A stretch of 64,000 bases of DNA, taken from assembly GCA_030435675.1 (NCBI GenBank), contig CM059625.1, positions 3,410,001 to 3,474,000 of the forward strand, in the 5' to 3' direction. The DNA comes from Steinernema hermaphroditum. Its lineage: Eukaryota > Nematoda > Chromadorea > Rhabditida > Steinernematidae. The position numbers were made by a program, and so were the translations under genes. Below, one piece after another: positions 24,878 through 35,008 of this stretch (position 1 is its first letter; each line of letters begins with the position of its first letter). Under the pieces are notes generated by a model, which saw only the letters and a program-made list of their open reading frames with translations, searched no databases and was not told where the DNA came from.

Positions 24878-25808
24878 TTCCATTGGTTTCGAAATATTGT
24901 CTGTTTTCAGAGAACATGAAATAAACATATGTTGTCTCAATTTGATATCATCAATCACCTATCAAAACTGCAAAGAGTTGGCTGATTTACACTTACAGTC
25001 TATGTTTGCATGGCTACTAACGATGTTTACGTTCGAATGCTGATGTGTATGTATTTGATGCGCATGTGTGAGTGTGTCATACAGCAACAAACAGCAGCCG
25101 TTAGAACCGAACTACGAACACATGGAAACAGATTTTGTAGGTCCTGCGATTTTGACGAAGACTTGTTAAAATCATCTTTTTCGATTAAAAATGATCAGAA
25201 TTGATACGCTTTTTAATCATTTCCGGCCTTAATTCGATCAAAGCCATATTCTGATATATGATCATGGGCAGAGGTGTCTGCATCGGTTTGAAGAGGTGCG
25301 ATGGTTTGTCATCGCTGTGCCGCAATTTCTCCAACGTGCGCGCGGCCAATACACCTCACTTTTGTACAGCGCCCAACTAGGTGCCGCACGCGCATGCGTC
25401 TCCCACGGGGAAATCCACGGCAGGAGCCGCCAGTAAACTACATCCATAGGTGGCAACGCCGTCTTAGTCACGTGTGATAGAGGCACGGTGAAGGTTCGCG
25501 AGCTCAAAGCGTCCATTCGTCCTGAACTGTTTAGTCGACAATGGCTGCACTCTCGTGTCCTGGAAGTGACAATCCATGCTTCTGTTGCACATGCGCACAT
25601 GTTGTCACCTAAACGCTCACACCTTCTTCACGTGCCGTTGTTTATTTACGCCCTTCGCGCAATTCACCACAACCAAGGCGCACGGAAGGTCGCTTGTTGC
25701 TGGGCAACGTGCTTGCCGCTTTGATTAGCAAGCGCGCTCCACTAATGCGACTTGAGCTATCGCGCCTAGGCGTTTCTTCTGCGCGATTCGTTGCCCGAGT
25801 GATTTTAT
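24878..25808. other. Intergenic, F-spondin 3' end and next promoter
   Basis: An AATAAA at about 24917 probably serves F-spondin. The stretch from 25260 to 25760 is GC-richer and has ORFs on both strands without domains, consistent with a promoter region for the gene at 25822. Confidence 0.45.
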
Positions 25809-25821
25809 CTGTTTAGGGAAA

Positions 25822-27312
25822 ATGGTTTCTCGCAGTTCTCGTATGAAGCGAAAGCGTAACGAAGCTGTGCAGCAGCGAGAGCGTGATATGGCCGATGCAC
25901 TAAACAATCCACCTGAACCCCGAGTAAAAGTGGAGCAACTTCTCCCATCGGAGGAGCCGCCCCAGCCGCACATGGTGGAATCCTCGGTTAGCGATGATCA
26001 GCAGGACACGGTGCATGATGCGCCCTTCCCGCACGAGATTAAGACCGAGCCACTCGAAGATGGAGACCAAATGGTATCACAAACGGAAGGACCAAATGAC
26101 CACATCGATGTGATGGGAGATGGTGCTGAACCTCGAGTGAAAGTTGACTCAGAGGAGCCGCCCCAGCCGCAAATCGTAGAGCCGTCAATGGACGAGGCTA
26201 GCAATGTGATGAACGGCAATCCGTTTCCTGTAGAAATCAAAACGGAACCGCTCGATGATGAATATGAGAGTGCTGTCGCACCGCCGGCTGAGACCAATGA
26301 ACGCATCGATGTCGTCGGCGACCCTCAAGGTGACGTGAAAATGGAGGCATTCAGCGATGGAGAGCAGTCGCCTCAACCGCCACAGATCGAAGAACCTACC
26401 GAAATGAACGGCACCGCCTTTCCGGTGGAGGTCAAAACGGAGCCTCCTGAGTACGTGGAGGAACCGATGGAACCGTACCCTGAGACCAATGAAGATGTCG
26501 ATGTGGTCGGCGACGATCCAGAGGGTCCGACGAAGATGGAAGCATTGAGTGACGGAGAGCAGACACCTCAACCGCTAATTGAAGACTCAAACAACAATGC
26601 TGTTGCCACGGAAGAGTCTCAGTTTCCTGTTGACAATATAAAGATCGAACCGATGGACGATGAACCGGCGGTGGTACCTGAAATTGAAGGCCCGAACGCA
26701 GCTTCTGGACTCGTCAAACAGGAGATAGATCATGTTGATGTGCTCCTCAATCAGAGACAAACAAAAGTAATGAGCGAATTTGAGGTTTTCTGTAAGTTGT
26801 CATATACCCATTTTGGAAGTAATTCCCTTTGTTTAGATGCATTTCTTAGTGATCAACTGGATGACTTTGACGAAGAGCACCGCATGCTAGCGAAGCGAAT
26901 GATTATCATGCTAGCTACTCAGATATATAATGATATTCCGCAAATTGAAATGCGAAATGCATCTCTCCTCTCTATCATCCAGTCATCATCGCAGCAGGTT
27001 CCGGCCCCAAGTGGTCTGTCTGCCGCGCACAGTGCCAACCTCCTCGGAGCGGGCGTCACTGGTGTGGATCTTAACGGTGACAAAGTGGGAGCTCAAGGCA
27101 TTCCAGGTATTGTTGATATCGAACATCAATTGTTGAGTGCATACGTTCCAGGACGCATCGGACCAGCGCCGCAGAAGGCCAAGCGAGCCACGAAGCAGAA
27201 GACTAAGGCCAGGAAGCAGAAGGCCACTCGAGTTACGCCGACTCCTGCGTTGGATAAACGCATCCTGCTGCCGAGAACGGCCAAGAAAAGTATGGACTAC
27301 AGCTGCTGGTAG
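25822..27312 (+). CDS. Acidic SUMO-motif repeat protein with BESS-like helix
   Basis: Two exons, 25822-26791 and 26837-27312, give 481 residues. The 45-nt intron (26792-26836) has GTAAGT and TTTAG ends, is a multiple of three and contains no stop, so retention would add 15 residues. The first 320 residues are acidic and repeat two kinds of short unit, VK(V/M)E.. and FPxE(I/V)KTEP; at least seven sites fit the SUMO acceptor consensus psi-K-x-E (VKVE, IKTE twice, VKME, VKTE, IKIE, VKQE) and one is VKVD. Next comes AFLSDQLDDFDEEHRMLAKR plus MIIMLATQIYNDI, resembling the BESS protein-interaction motif found in MADF-BESS transcription factors. The C-terminus is a Lys/Arg-rich likely nuclear signal (KAKRATKQKTKARKQKATR). 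I infer a nuclear scaffold or co-regulator that could carry several SUMO groups. A GTTTAG just before the ATG suggests trans-splicing. Poly(A) signal near 27366. Confidence 0.85.
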   Translation: MVSRSSRMKRKRNEAVQQRERDMADALNNPPEPRVKVEQLLPSEEPPQPHMVESSVSDDQQDTVHDAPFPHEIKTEPLEDGDQMVSQTEGPNDHIDVMGDGAEPRVKVDSEEPPQPQIVEPSMDEASNVMNGNPFPVEIKTEPLDDEYESAVAPPAETNERIDVVGDPQGDVKMEAFSDGEQSPQPPQIEEPTEMNGTAFPVEVKTEPPEYVEEPMEPYPETNEDVDVVGDDPEGPTKMEALSDGEQTPQPLIEDSNNNAVATEESQFPVDNIKIEPMDDEPAVVPEIEGPNAASGLVKQEIDHVDVLLNQRQTKVMSEFEVFCKLSYTHFGSNSLCLDAFLSDQLDDFDEEHRMLAKRMIIMLATQIYNDIPQIEMRNASLLSIIQSSSQQVPAPSGLSAAHSANLLGAGVTGVDLNGDKVGAQGIPGIVDIEHQLLSAYVPGRIGPAPQKAKRATKQKTKARKQKATRVTPTPALDKRILLPRTAKKSMDYSCW

Positions 27313-27365
27313 TTGGCAGGCATGCGCATGCACGTTTATAATGCTTTTTCATTTTGAATCTGTGC

Positions 27366-27371
27366 AATAAA
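27366..27371 (+). terminator. Poly(A) signal AATAAA
   Basis: AATAAA about 55 nt after the stop codon at 27312, followed by a second AATAAA. Motif match only. Confidence 0.5.
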
Positions 27372-27903
27372 AATAAAACGTATTCTCGATAATAAATACC
27401 TTATCATTACAGTACTCCGTCGAACTTGTGTTAACGTCAAACAAGGCACAGCTACCATGAGCCAGTTTAGTGAATGCATAGCGTGCAGCCTGTAGCACCA
27501 ATTAACAAGAACGGTTCATATTCACTCATGTAACTATTGCTCGAAGAATGGTGATTCTACATATTGATGATGACATGGATTGATCGATGTGTCTAATATG
27601 ATTTTCTTGTGAGAGGCTCGGAAACAGCTTGTTCGGTGCTGGGAGCTTATTTGCTTGTCCGCCTTATTGCCATTCTTGAAATACACCGAAACAAAGAGTG
27701 ACTCCAGTAGTTTTGTGTAAATCAGACGAAACGTACATACGTTGCCCCAACCCCCCGCGAAGATACGTAGATACGTGTGCTATAACACTTAACATTTATT
27801 CACACTAGTTACGAAGTTGAACTTGAGTAATATGACGATATGTAACGTACAAATTTGAACATGGTATTGCATATCAAGTGTGAATCATGGATCTTGTGCC
27901 AAA

Positions 27904-28356
27904 TCATGGATTTTCGACGGTGGTGCCAGTCAGGCTATCGCTCTCCTTATCTTCGCCTTCGTTTTGGCCAGCAGTCTTATTCAAAGCCTTGGATTTCCTC
28001 TTCTGCGATCTAAATATTCTGCCGCAGCATTTCGATAGTTTAACACTTGTTACCTCCTGATTAGTTGAAACGTTACAAAAAATAGGATGCACAGAGCGAC
28101 AATTACGATGGCGATCCCATTGTTGAAGAAGGTGCAGAGCTGAATGAGGCGCAACAACATATGAATTCACAGGGTTGTTTCTTACGTCAGATTGGTCTCA
28201 ATCAAACAAGGTGGGCTTGACGGGGTCCGTGGGCTTGCTGGCAGCTCGGAATTTCAGCTTGTCAAACAGCATTTCGGAAATAGAAACAAAGGTATCTGGT
28301 TCGTTTATTAGAAAATACAACCGGTTCTCAATGGTTCTCTTTGAGGAACACGCCAT
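27904..28356 (-). CDS. Small single-pass membrane protein with in-frame TGA
   Basis: Minus-strand exons 28186-28356, 28054-28139 and 27904-28009 join in phase (0, then 2) through GTAAGA and GTAACA donors. The first exon starts MACSSKRTIENRLYFLINEP and ends KPTDPVKPTLFD-TGA-DQSD; the TGA is at 28198-28200, four codons before a consensus donor. The second exon encodes a transmembrane segment (FNNGIAIVIVALCILFFVTF). The third encodes a charged tail ending TGTTVENP and a normal stop. If the TGA is read through, the product has 120 residues. Alternatives are a 52-residue soluble protein, use of a weak donor (CCC|GTCAAG) that would skip the TGA in frame, a sequencing error or polymorphism, or a recent null. 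Family not recognised. A further membrane-like exon at about 28622-28747 on the same strand could not be joined in phase. Confidence 0.55.
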
Positions 28357-28621
28357 GTGGAAAAATGACTAGTGAGCTTATCAAGACCTAGTATTTGTCG
28401 CAATTAGCCGGGAGTGAGTTATGTTTACAGGTAAAGGAAAGTCGCTTTCAACGAAACCTCATGTATTGGGTGGGCCACTATTGTAATGATTGTTTGATTG
28501 CGTAAAACAGTACACGATCAGATCAGTCCATTTTATGGACAACATCCGGATTGCTTGTTCACAGGACAGAATGGGTTTCGAGTAAAACAATGTTTTATGT
28601 TTAAAAAAAAGACGAAACATA

Positions 28622-28747
28622 GCGGAAAATGCTTACCAAGTGTCCCATTTGCAATGCCAACCCAATAAAACGATAAGTAACATGCAGTTATAAGCGCCGG
28701 AAAAAGCTGCATCGCATAAGGCCAATTTGTCAAATTTCTGAACACCA
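28622..28747 (-). other. Possible membrane-segment exon, unassigned
   Basis: Minus strand: a TTCAG acceptor is followed by a frame encoding NLTNWPYAMQLFPALI then TACYLSFYWVGIANGTL, and a GTAAGC donor. The hydrophobic stretch and good splice sites suggest a real exon, but no phase-compatible partner was found; a second frame is also open. Confidence 0.35.
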
Positions 28748-29296
28748 AAACCGGCAAAGTTCAGTGTAGCCAGCGGTCACCTGCTCGCAGAACGCTCACC
28801 GTTGAGACTACGTATGAATGGTGAAGAAGGCGATTCAAAAATGTTTCGAATCGTAAACAGCTGGCCATTGATGGTTGTTTACAGATACCCTCTTTCTCAG
28901 CTTTGGGCACATCGCCGACGTTCCCATCGGCAGAACCATTGGTTAGAAAGTTCGACGCCCACGCCTGTCATGATAACAAACAACGCTTCCTGTTTTGCAT
29001 CTTGCAGAAGGCACGCTGAGGATGGTTATAATAGAAATATGCTCCTTACCAATATGTCCATTTTTTGTGTTTCTCAGAAGCACAGTTAAACAAGAGATTT
29101 CCATGCTTGGTTGGAACGTGCTCCCACTTAACTGCATGTTGTTCCATGTATGCACCTTGTTTTAGTTGCTCCACTGTCAGTTGACAGCCGTTTCTTCATG
29201 TTTAGTGTTCCCTGTCTCTGCCAACGCAGCTGAGGTCAACCTTCATTTCGGAATATGCTGATTTCAAAAATTCTGTTGAAAGACGTTCTGATGCTA

Positions 29297-30004
29297 TTAA
29301 AGGGACCCGGTCATGGATAAGAAAAGTTCTTCAAATCTTCTGAAAATTTGTGTACCCCTGTTTTTGAGGTCGCTGAACACGATCGTGAAGTCGTTTTCTC
29401 GGAAAACATGATAGCTTCCGAGAAATAGCAAAAAAATAGACAAAAAACGTCGTGCAAACTTTGTCTTGAAGCGCAAGACAGAGTTCGCGGTTCGTCCCGA
29501 AAACTTCTTGGTCCCTTCTTTTAGAGGCTGCCCAACACCATGCTGAAATCAGTTTTCCAAAAAACCCATTAGTTTTTAAGAAACAGACCTTAGGATCCAC
29601 ATAGTTTTACTGTGTAATTCTCGGTCTGCTGGTCCCGAAACGACTACCGTGACGGGCACGACCGTAGTTTCCGCGTTTTCTGCGCACTTATCCAATCAAG
29701 GCGAGGCTGGGCTCATTCGACGCGCCAGAAGCTGCTGAGCAAAATGTTCCCAAGCGCCGACCTGGCCGTCGCCTATTTCGGTAAAAAAAAATGAAAATAT
29801 TGCGCACCTCGCGCTGCGCCGGATAGATCGTGTCGAGACCGATGGTAAAACACATTCTGGATTCTAAGGTTTGTTTTTTGAAAACCACTTCGGTTTTTTA
29901 CGAAACCGACCATTCACCACCGTGCTCAGCGACCCCGAAAACAGGGGTACACAAGTTTTCAGAAGTTTTAAAACACTTTCTTATCCATGACCGGGCCCCT
30001 TTAA
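29297..30004. mobile_element. TTAA-flanked 700-bp inverted-repeat element
   Basis: The element runs 29301-30000 between TTAA direct repeats (29297-29300 and 30001-30004). The left end reads AGGGACCCGGTCATGGATAA and the right end, reverse complemented, AGGGGCCCGGTCATGGATAA. Similarity continues for about 85 bp through GTGTACCCCTGTTTT and GGTCGCTGA. No transposase frame is present, so it is non-autonomous. The TTAA target suggests piggyBac-type mobilisation, although piggyBac ends usually begin CCC, so the family remains open. Confidence 0.85.
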
Positions 30005-30880
30005 AGTGAAACAAAGACAGTTATCGTACGAGGAAGTAAAAAAGGTCGTTTTTTGTGCTTGTTTCATCACATCGGTATCGCACAGGTCTGTAATTGGATT
30101 TGGACTTGTCAGCAATTCTCACTTAATGATCGCACCGATCTTGCTATCGTTTTTGTCTTGCTCGTTTTGAGTCCATCGCAACACCAAGGAATCCGAACAG
30201 TTAACAGATAAGCTACGTGAACAATAGGATTGTCGGGGCTTTGTTATGCCCTCCCCCCCCAAACGTGCGCATAGAGCATCAGTGTTAATTTTTCAAGATA
30301 TGTTGTTATGATCGACCTCATATTTTTATGAAGGTAAGTTGCTGGCTGGATAGGTGCAGTGATTCTTTTGATTCAAGCACTTCAGGAGCAGTTTCTGATT
30401 AGCCTTCCTCTCTATCTAACCTATCTAAACTAAACTACTAAACTAAGATGCATAGGCCGATGCTGAACGTGTACGTTGCTAGAACAATGAACTGCATGCA
30501 ATCGGCCATCTGTTCATTTAAAAATACACATTGGAATACAAAATGTGTGCACTGTGCACATTAGACCACCAAAATACGGCGTAGTGTGCTCTCCTATCGC
30601 GCACTCTTCGATAGTCGCTCGATAGTTCGTCGTGTTTTCCACTGAGAAAGGGAAATAAAGACGATGCAGATGGAGGAGAGGCGACAGGGCGCGTGCATGC
30701 ACGAGCACACTGATTGTAGTTTCGGTCAGTCGAGCTATCGCCTCCACCCCTCGCCTTATTCGCATGCTTGTCGCATTTAAAAACACGTTCGGCGTGGCTT
30801 TGTGGACGGTTTGGTCGATCGTCACTTAAGTGACTTCTTCATCGTGTGCGCTTCCTTGTTGTTACATGTTTGTTTAGTTA
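30005..30880. other. Intergenic upstream of SCPx
   Basis: No exon recognised. ORFs overlap on opposite strands. A poly-C tract occurs near 30251. The 3' part should contain the SCPx promoter. Confidence 0.4.
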
Positions 30881-30896
30881 CAGAACGTCAGTCACG

Positions 30897-32770
30897 ATGG
30901 TGAAGCCCAAGGTTTACGTGATCGGTGTCGGCATGACCAAGTTTGTCAAGCCCCAATCCGTCGACTGGGACTACCCCGATATGGTGCGCGAAGCAGGTAC
31001 GTCCATTGTTGATCAAATTCTTCCTAAAACATTATTCTTCAGTGACGGCAGCATTGGATGACTGCGGCCTCAAGTACACCGACGTCCAGCAAGCGACTGT
31101 TGGATACCTCTTTGGAGGCACTTGCTGTGGACAGCGCGCCCTCTATGAGCTCGGGTTTACTGGAATCCCCATTTACAACGTAAGAGCGAATGTGTAGCGA
31201 TCATCGATAGTTGTTGTTAGGTGAACAACGCTTGCGCCAGTGGCTCCAGCGGCCTCTTCCTCTGCAAGCAGATCCTCGAGAGTGGGAATGCCGACGTCGT
31301 CCTTGCCTGTGGTTTCGAAAAGATGGCGCCTGGAAGCTTAGAAAAGATGGGTGGAAACCTGGACGACCGCACTAATCCCAACGAGAAGCACATTGAAGTG
31401 ATGGCCAACACCTATGGTCTCTTCCCTTCTCCAATCACCGCTCAGATGTTCGGAAATGCTGGACTCGAGCACATGGAGAAATACGGTTAGCAATCTGTAG
31501 AAACATCCGTTCTAAGTTGTCGTTTAGGAACCAAGCCAGAGCACTTTGCCAAGATTGCTTACAAGAACCATCTTCATTCCGTCCACAACCCGTACGCTTC
31601 CATAGTTCACAGCGGTTCTAAACGGTTTTTTCAGTAAGTCGCAGTTCCAAAAGGAGTACAGCCTCGATCAAGTGAAGAACGCCCGCCAGATCTACGAGTT
31701 CCTGACGCTCCTGCAGTGCAGTCCCACTTCCGATGGATCCGCTGCCGCCATTCTCTGCAGCGAGACCTATCTCAACAAGAACCCTCATCTCCGCAGCCAG
31801 GCGGTCGAGATTGTCGGCATGGAGCTCGGAACCGATGAACCCTCCGTCTTCAAAGACAACTCAAACATCAAGATGATCGGATTCGACATGATCGAGAAGA
31901 TCTCAAAGAGGCTTTATCAAAAGTCGGGAATCACACCTAAAGACGTGCAGGTCATCGAGTTACACGATTGCTTCTCAGCCAACGAACTTATCACCTATGA
32001 GGCCATCGGACTTTGCCCTGTCGGTGAGAAATCGTCTAATTCCTTTCCTTTTTCTAAGCAGCTTTTTGTAGGCAAAGCCGGAGAGCTGATTGATCGTGGG
32101 GACAACACCTATGGAGGCAAGTGGGTGGTCAACCCGTCTGGAGGCCTGATCTCGAAGGGTCACCCGATTGGAGCCACTGGAGTCGCGCAGGTGGTCGAGC
32201 TGAGCAACCAGCTTCGCGGACGTTGTGGAAAACGTCAGGTTCCTAACTGCAAGGTCGCCATGCAGCACAACATTGGTAAATTGCTGTAGTCATGCTATAT
32301 CACGAACAATCGTTGTAGGCATTGGAGGCGCCGGTGTTGTCGCCCTTTACCGCTTGGCCGACGCGTCCGGAAACGTCCCTGCCGCCGTCTCCACTGGTCC
32401 CTCTCTCAAGAGTGACCTTATCTTCGACGAGATCAAGACGCGCTCTACTCAGGAAGAGGCCCTCGCCCGCGAGTTGACCAAGAAGGTCAACAGCTCGTTC
32501 CGTATCACCGTCAACGGAACCGGTGGAGTTAGCAAGAAGTGGACGATCGACTGCAAGTCGTTCCCTCCTCAGATTGAACTCGGAGAGAATGCGAAGAAAG
32601 TCGAAGTTGAGGTGACGATCAAGGATGAAGACTTCATGAAGATCGCCGCTGGAACGATGAAGCCCGATCAGGCATTCATGCAAGGAAAACTGAAGCTCAA
32701 GGGAAACATTGCTAAGGCAATGAAGCTGAAGACCCTGCTGGATCCCAAGCTGCTTAAGGCGAAGATCTAA
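30897..32770 (+). CDS. SCPx: peroxisomal thiolase fused to SCP2
   Basis: Seven exons: 30897-30996, 31043-31179, 31221-31485, 31528-31591, 31635-32023, 32072-32275 and 32319-32770; in phase, 536 residues (vertebrate SCPx is similar). Residues 1 to about 395 are a SCPx-type thiolase with all active-site motifs: [10 protein letters not shown] (nucleophile Cys84), HDCFSANE and [10 protein letters not shown]. From about 405 the SCP2 sterol-carrier domain follows ([20 protein letters not shown], then the [20 protein letters not shown] helix). The protein ends LLKAKI, and the final AKI fits a variant type-1 peroxisomal signal. SCPx cleaves branched 3-oxoacyl-CoAs in peroxisomal beta-oxidation; in worms the related enzyme DAF-22 does this for ascaroside side chains. 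DAF-22 of C. elegans lacks the SCP2 half, so the fusion here is notable. A TTACAG 15 nt before the ATG could be a trans-splice acceptor. Confidence 0.95.
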
Positions 32771-33055
32771 ACGTGTCTGCTTCTGTACATTCCATATTTA
32801 GTCAAACGCCGTATATAATATTATCAATAATATTGCACATCGTCGCCGTAAAAGTCATCTTCTTGTTAGCAACAGATAGTATCATGATGTGGCGAGAAAT
32901 CAGCTGATGGTTGATGATAGGCGTCAGTTGACTTGTTCAGCATCTTGCGATTGGCTGTTCGAAGCGTTCGTAGCATCGGGCGATGTTCTAAAAACCGTGC
33001 CTTAGAGTTATGATAACCGCATTTAGCATAGATTTAACTCTGATAAGATATATGC
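32771..33055. other. Convergent 3' spacer
   Basis: Short gap between the 3' ends of SCPx and the chitin-binding gene on the other strand. It contains a small palindrome (ATATAATATTATCAATAATATT) near 32812. Nothing else seen. Confidence 0.4.
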
Positions 33056-33689
33056 TTACTTGGGGCATTTCGACTTGTATTCACAAGTTCCTGTGCGCAA
33101 ATCATAGAATTCGTAAGGTGTCGGGCACAGATGGACGTGTAGATAACCACCGATACACTGAGCATACTCATGGCTGCAGCTGTCCATCGCGTAGTAGCCG
33201 TCTGTTCTGTTTCTGCACGAGAAAGGCTTCTTGCGGCTGAAAACGATTCGTACGAATTATAAAGGACAGCGGGTTGCTTACAAAATCTTCGTAGCATTAG
33301 TGCTGTCGATCGCCTGCACGCATACGTTGATCCTATATGGGTAGTCGCACTGATCGTTTTTCGGATTCATCATCAGCCGTTGTCCATGAATTCCGTACGG
33401 ACAGTGCATAAGGTACTTCAGATACACGGAACCAAATGCACGACAAACGAAATACTCGTCACTGCAGCCGAACACAAAGGCTCCTTCTCCATAGGAAGAA
33501 CAACTGACATTCCGAATCTTGTCGCTAACTGAAACACATAAGAGTTGAGTTGAATTTTGGGAGTGTAAATCACTCACACTTCTCTATATATGGCGTGGGC
33601 GATGCAGCTTCATCGCCAAGTGGAATTGGCAGAACATCAGCCGTCACAAGCGGCCAGATAACCAGCACAATGACGAATATGAGGTTCAT
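33056..33689 (-). CDS. Secreted protein with two chitin-binding (CBM14) domains
   Basis: Three minus-strand exons: 33578-33689, 33282-33528 and 33056-33236, in phase, 179 residues. Signal peptide MNLIFVIVLVIWPLVTADV. Domain 1 (exon 2) has the peritrophin-A pattern VSCSSYGEGAFVFGCSDEYF, VCR, HCPYGI, DQCDYPYRINVC. Domain 2 (exon 3) has FSCRNRTDGYYAMDSCSHEY, AQC, HLCPTPYEFYD, TGTCEYKSKCP. Proteins of this type bind chitin in eggshell, cuticle or pharyngeal lining. The sequence before the ATG (TTTCAGGA then ATGAACCTC) closely resembles that of the gene at 35009-36503, suggesting a tandem duplication and a trans-splice acceptor. Confidence 0.85.
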
Positions 33690-34160
33690 TCCTGAAAGCA
33701 CGGACACGAAAAAAGCTGTAAACAGCAATGGCGATGGCGTTTCAGTACATCCGTTAAATGAAGGAAAGTCTTCGAGAAGCCGTCAAAACACTGAATAATG
33801 CGATTGGCGGTTCTCGTTCGAAATTCCCACATGAGTAAGGTTTCGTCGAAATATTCTTCATCAAATGCTGAGATGTTCAATGGCAACATTTCTTGCGCTC
33901 CACAAGAAAACTTACAGAATCCACAGGGGCACTTTTTTCCTCGCACGTCGCTGAAAAGTAATGACAAAAACTATGACCTAACTATGTTGCAGATGCAGCA
34001 TCCAGTTGACATACCTGACAGATCGAGCGCGATGGGAAGTAGAGAAAGTTATTCAGCCATTCAGAGCAACTAACTGTTTCCTCCTCAACTTATGACACCT
34101 CCTCAAATTTCACAGGAGCGCCCGAAAAGAAGATCGGCATGCACGTTCTCATCGCATTGA

Positions 34161-34719
34161 TTAGTACTCAGAATGCCGAAGAAAGTCACGCAGCCGGTCA
34201 GCCCTTCCGCGCTTGATGCTTAAGGCGATGAGCACGTGAGAGAATACAATAACGTAGACGGAACATCGCTTGGGGTTGCGAATAGCGAAGACAAAATCCA
34301 TGGAGAAGTTCTGGGAGATCGTGCACTTCATGGATTCATCACAAGCCGTGAGCTGGGAGACGAAATTCTCTGTGAAGAGATGTTTAGTAGTGCAGTTGTT
34401 GAAGAAAAGGCAGAACTTCTTGGCTAGCTGAAATGGAATTATTATTCGACCGGATCACTGCAAATGGATAATGTACCATTGGATCGACAGGCTCGCGCTT
34501 CTAGGGAGTTTTTTTCAAAAATGGGACACTGAAACAAGCAAGATAGAGGATGGAAACGCAGAAGGCACTTACAAGCAACGAATCCAAGGATCTGCTACTT
34601 GTTTTTCGTGGAAAATGATCCTAAACAGAACGCACATAATTTACATGTGAAACGACAAACCTCTCTTCCACTTCAAGTTCGGACGTTTTTGCGAACTCCA
34701 CAAAAACTAGTAACCACAT
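34161..34719 (-). CDS. Cys-rich orphan protein, start uncertain
   Basis: Minus-strand exons 34573-34620, 34477-34528 and 34161-34423 join in phase and read DHFPRKTSSRSLDSLL, CPIFEKNSLEARACRSN, then AKKFCLFFNNCTTKHLFTE and on through CDESMKCTISQNF, CSVYVIVFSHVLIALSI, ending at TAA 34161. The acceptor of the last exon is CAGCTAG, 4 nt after an alternative CAG. A likely signal-peptide exon starts at 34719 (MWLLVFVEFAKTSE) but its usual donor leaves the wrong phase, so the 5' end is unresolved. Cysteine spacing suggests a secreted or luminal fold. No family recognised. It lies between two chitin-binding genes on the same strand. Confidence 0.55.
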
Positions 34720-35008
34720 TATTGTGAAATCCAAAATTTGAAAAAAAAGTCAGATATTTCGTACGTTCGCTCACCGTTTTCAATGCGCTCGATAAAATTC
34801 TGGACCTCATCATGCCGTGATTGTCGTCAGGTGGAACCCGAAAGCCGCATTTTTGCAGCAGGAACAAATTTTGAAGTCCAATCTACTTGACACCTAAAAC
34901 TGAACTACGGAGAACGCATGCAACATTACTACGGGTGACAGAAGAGGAATATCGGTCGAAATTATGGTCCTTGCGCTGTAGTACATTTATTGTAAGACAG
35001 AGACAAAA

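Noticed and set aside
26185..26571. 128-codon minus-strand ORF
   Set aside because: A shadow of the acidic repeat-coding plus-strand exon.
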